Shown: piece after piece, positions 4,910 through 5,028 of the stretch
Position numbering within the stretch: position 1 is the first letter of the stretch
Layout of the letters: every line of letters begins with the position of its first letter
Assembly: GCA_029259975.1 (NCBI GenBank)
Contig: JAJDEE010000143.1
Coordinates: 1-5,028, forward strand
Reading direction: 5' to 3'
Source of the DNA: Planctomycetota bacterium
Lineage (GTDB): Bacteria; Planctomycetota; Planctomycetia; Pirellulales; Lacipirellulaceae
DNA: 5,028 nucleotides
Notes under the pieces: generated by a model
What the model was told of the DNA's origin: nothing
Database searches by the model: none
Seen by the model: only the letters and a program-made list of their open reading frames with translations
Position numbers and translations under genes: made by a program

Positions 4910-5028
4910 TCAGACAACGCCTAGCGAATCGAGTTTCGCTTCGGCTTGAAGATGGGAAGAAGTGGGCGCGTCAGAGGCGTCGCGGGCGATAGCTGGCTGC
5001 CCAGAGCGAGCAAGAATAAAACGCTCAA
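4910..5028 (-). CDS. Hypothetical protein, C-terminal part only (enters from the right edge)
   Basis: One minus-strand frame is open from the right edge (first complete codon at 5026) to a TGA at 4910-4912 and gives 38 residues that look protein-like: ERFILARSGQPAIARDAS, a DAPTSSHLQAEAKL segment and the end LDSLGVV. Of the other two frames, one stops after about 18 codons and one after 35 codons with less protein-like composition. I do not recognise the family. The gene ends 61 bp before the primase-helicase start, in the same direction, so the two could be co-transcribed. Only the tail is visible, so integrase, regulator or any other role cannot be judged. Confidence 0.55.
   Translation of the reverse strand, partial: ERFILARSGQPAIARDASDAPTSSHLQAEAKLDSLGVV

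Noticed and set aside
4849..4917. N-terminal extension of the primase-helicase from a TTG at 4917
   Set aside because: It would read through the hairpin, overlap the upstream gene by 8 bp and add a basic peptide with no family match. The ATG at 4848 has a suitable ribosome site.

Overview
The window reads as part of an accessory replicon: an integrated plasmid, a prophage or a phage-satellite-like island. All eight credible protein genes lie on the minus strand, so transcription runs from right to left. Base composition is moderately GC-rich. The large replication protein, with its 'APKMGKSW' Walker A, 'GCHHNSC' zinc motif and 'GAGAGAQSRAAD' helicase block, resembles proteins I associate with Planctomycetota mobile elements. 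That host assignment is inference from remembered family style, not a search.

Layout in transcription order, from high to low coordinates. At 5028-4910 is the C-terminal end of an unidentified protein that enters from the right edge. A short gap (4909-4849) holds a hairpin with a plus-strand T-tract, abutting the ribosome binding site of the next gene. At 4848-2728 is the centrepiece: a 706-residue fusion of an archaeo-eukaryotic-type primase-polymerase, a zinc-binding segment, a RepA-like RecA-fold ATPase and a C-terminal winged helix. Its stop codon lies in the centre of a 27-bp inverted repeat. That repeat belongs to a cluster of five copies of a GGACGTTGTCGATT-type motif spread over 2602-2743 in both orientations, with a compound hairpin between copies. 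Next to the cluster is an AT-rich tract (about 2484-2542). This is a candidate replication origin or operator.

A run of small genes follows: a 130-residue protein of a widespread phage/plasmid type with no known function (2502-2110), a 73-residue zinc ribbon (2035-1814), a 79-residue unknown overlapping it by 11 bp (1824-1585), a 113-residue winged-helix protein (1501-1160), a 304-residue helical, coiled-coil-like protein (1128-214), and the first 51 codons of another protein that runs off the left edge (154-1).

Working model: the primase-helicase starts replication at the repeat cluster directly downstream of its own gene, and the small genes downstream supply DNA-binding or accessory functions. 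No integrase, capsid, terminase, CRISPR or RNA gene is visible, so the type of element cannot be settled from this window.
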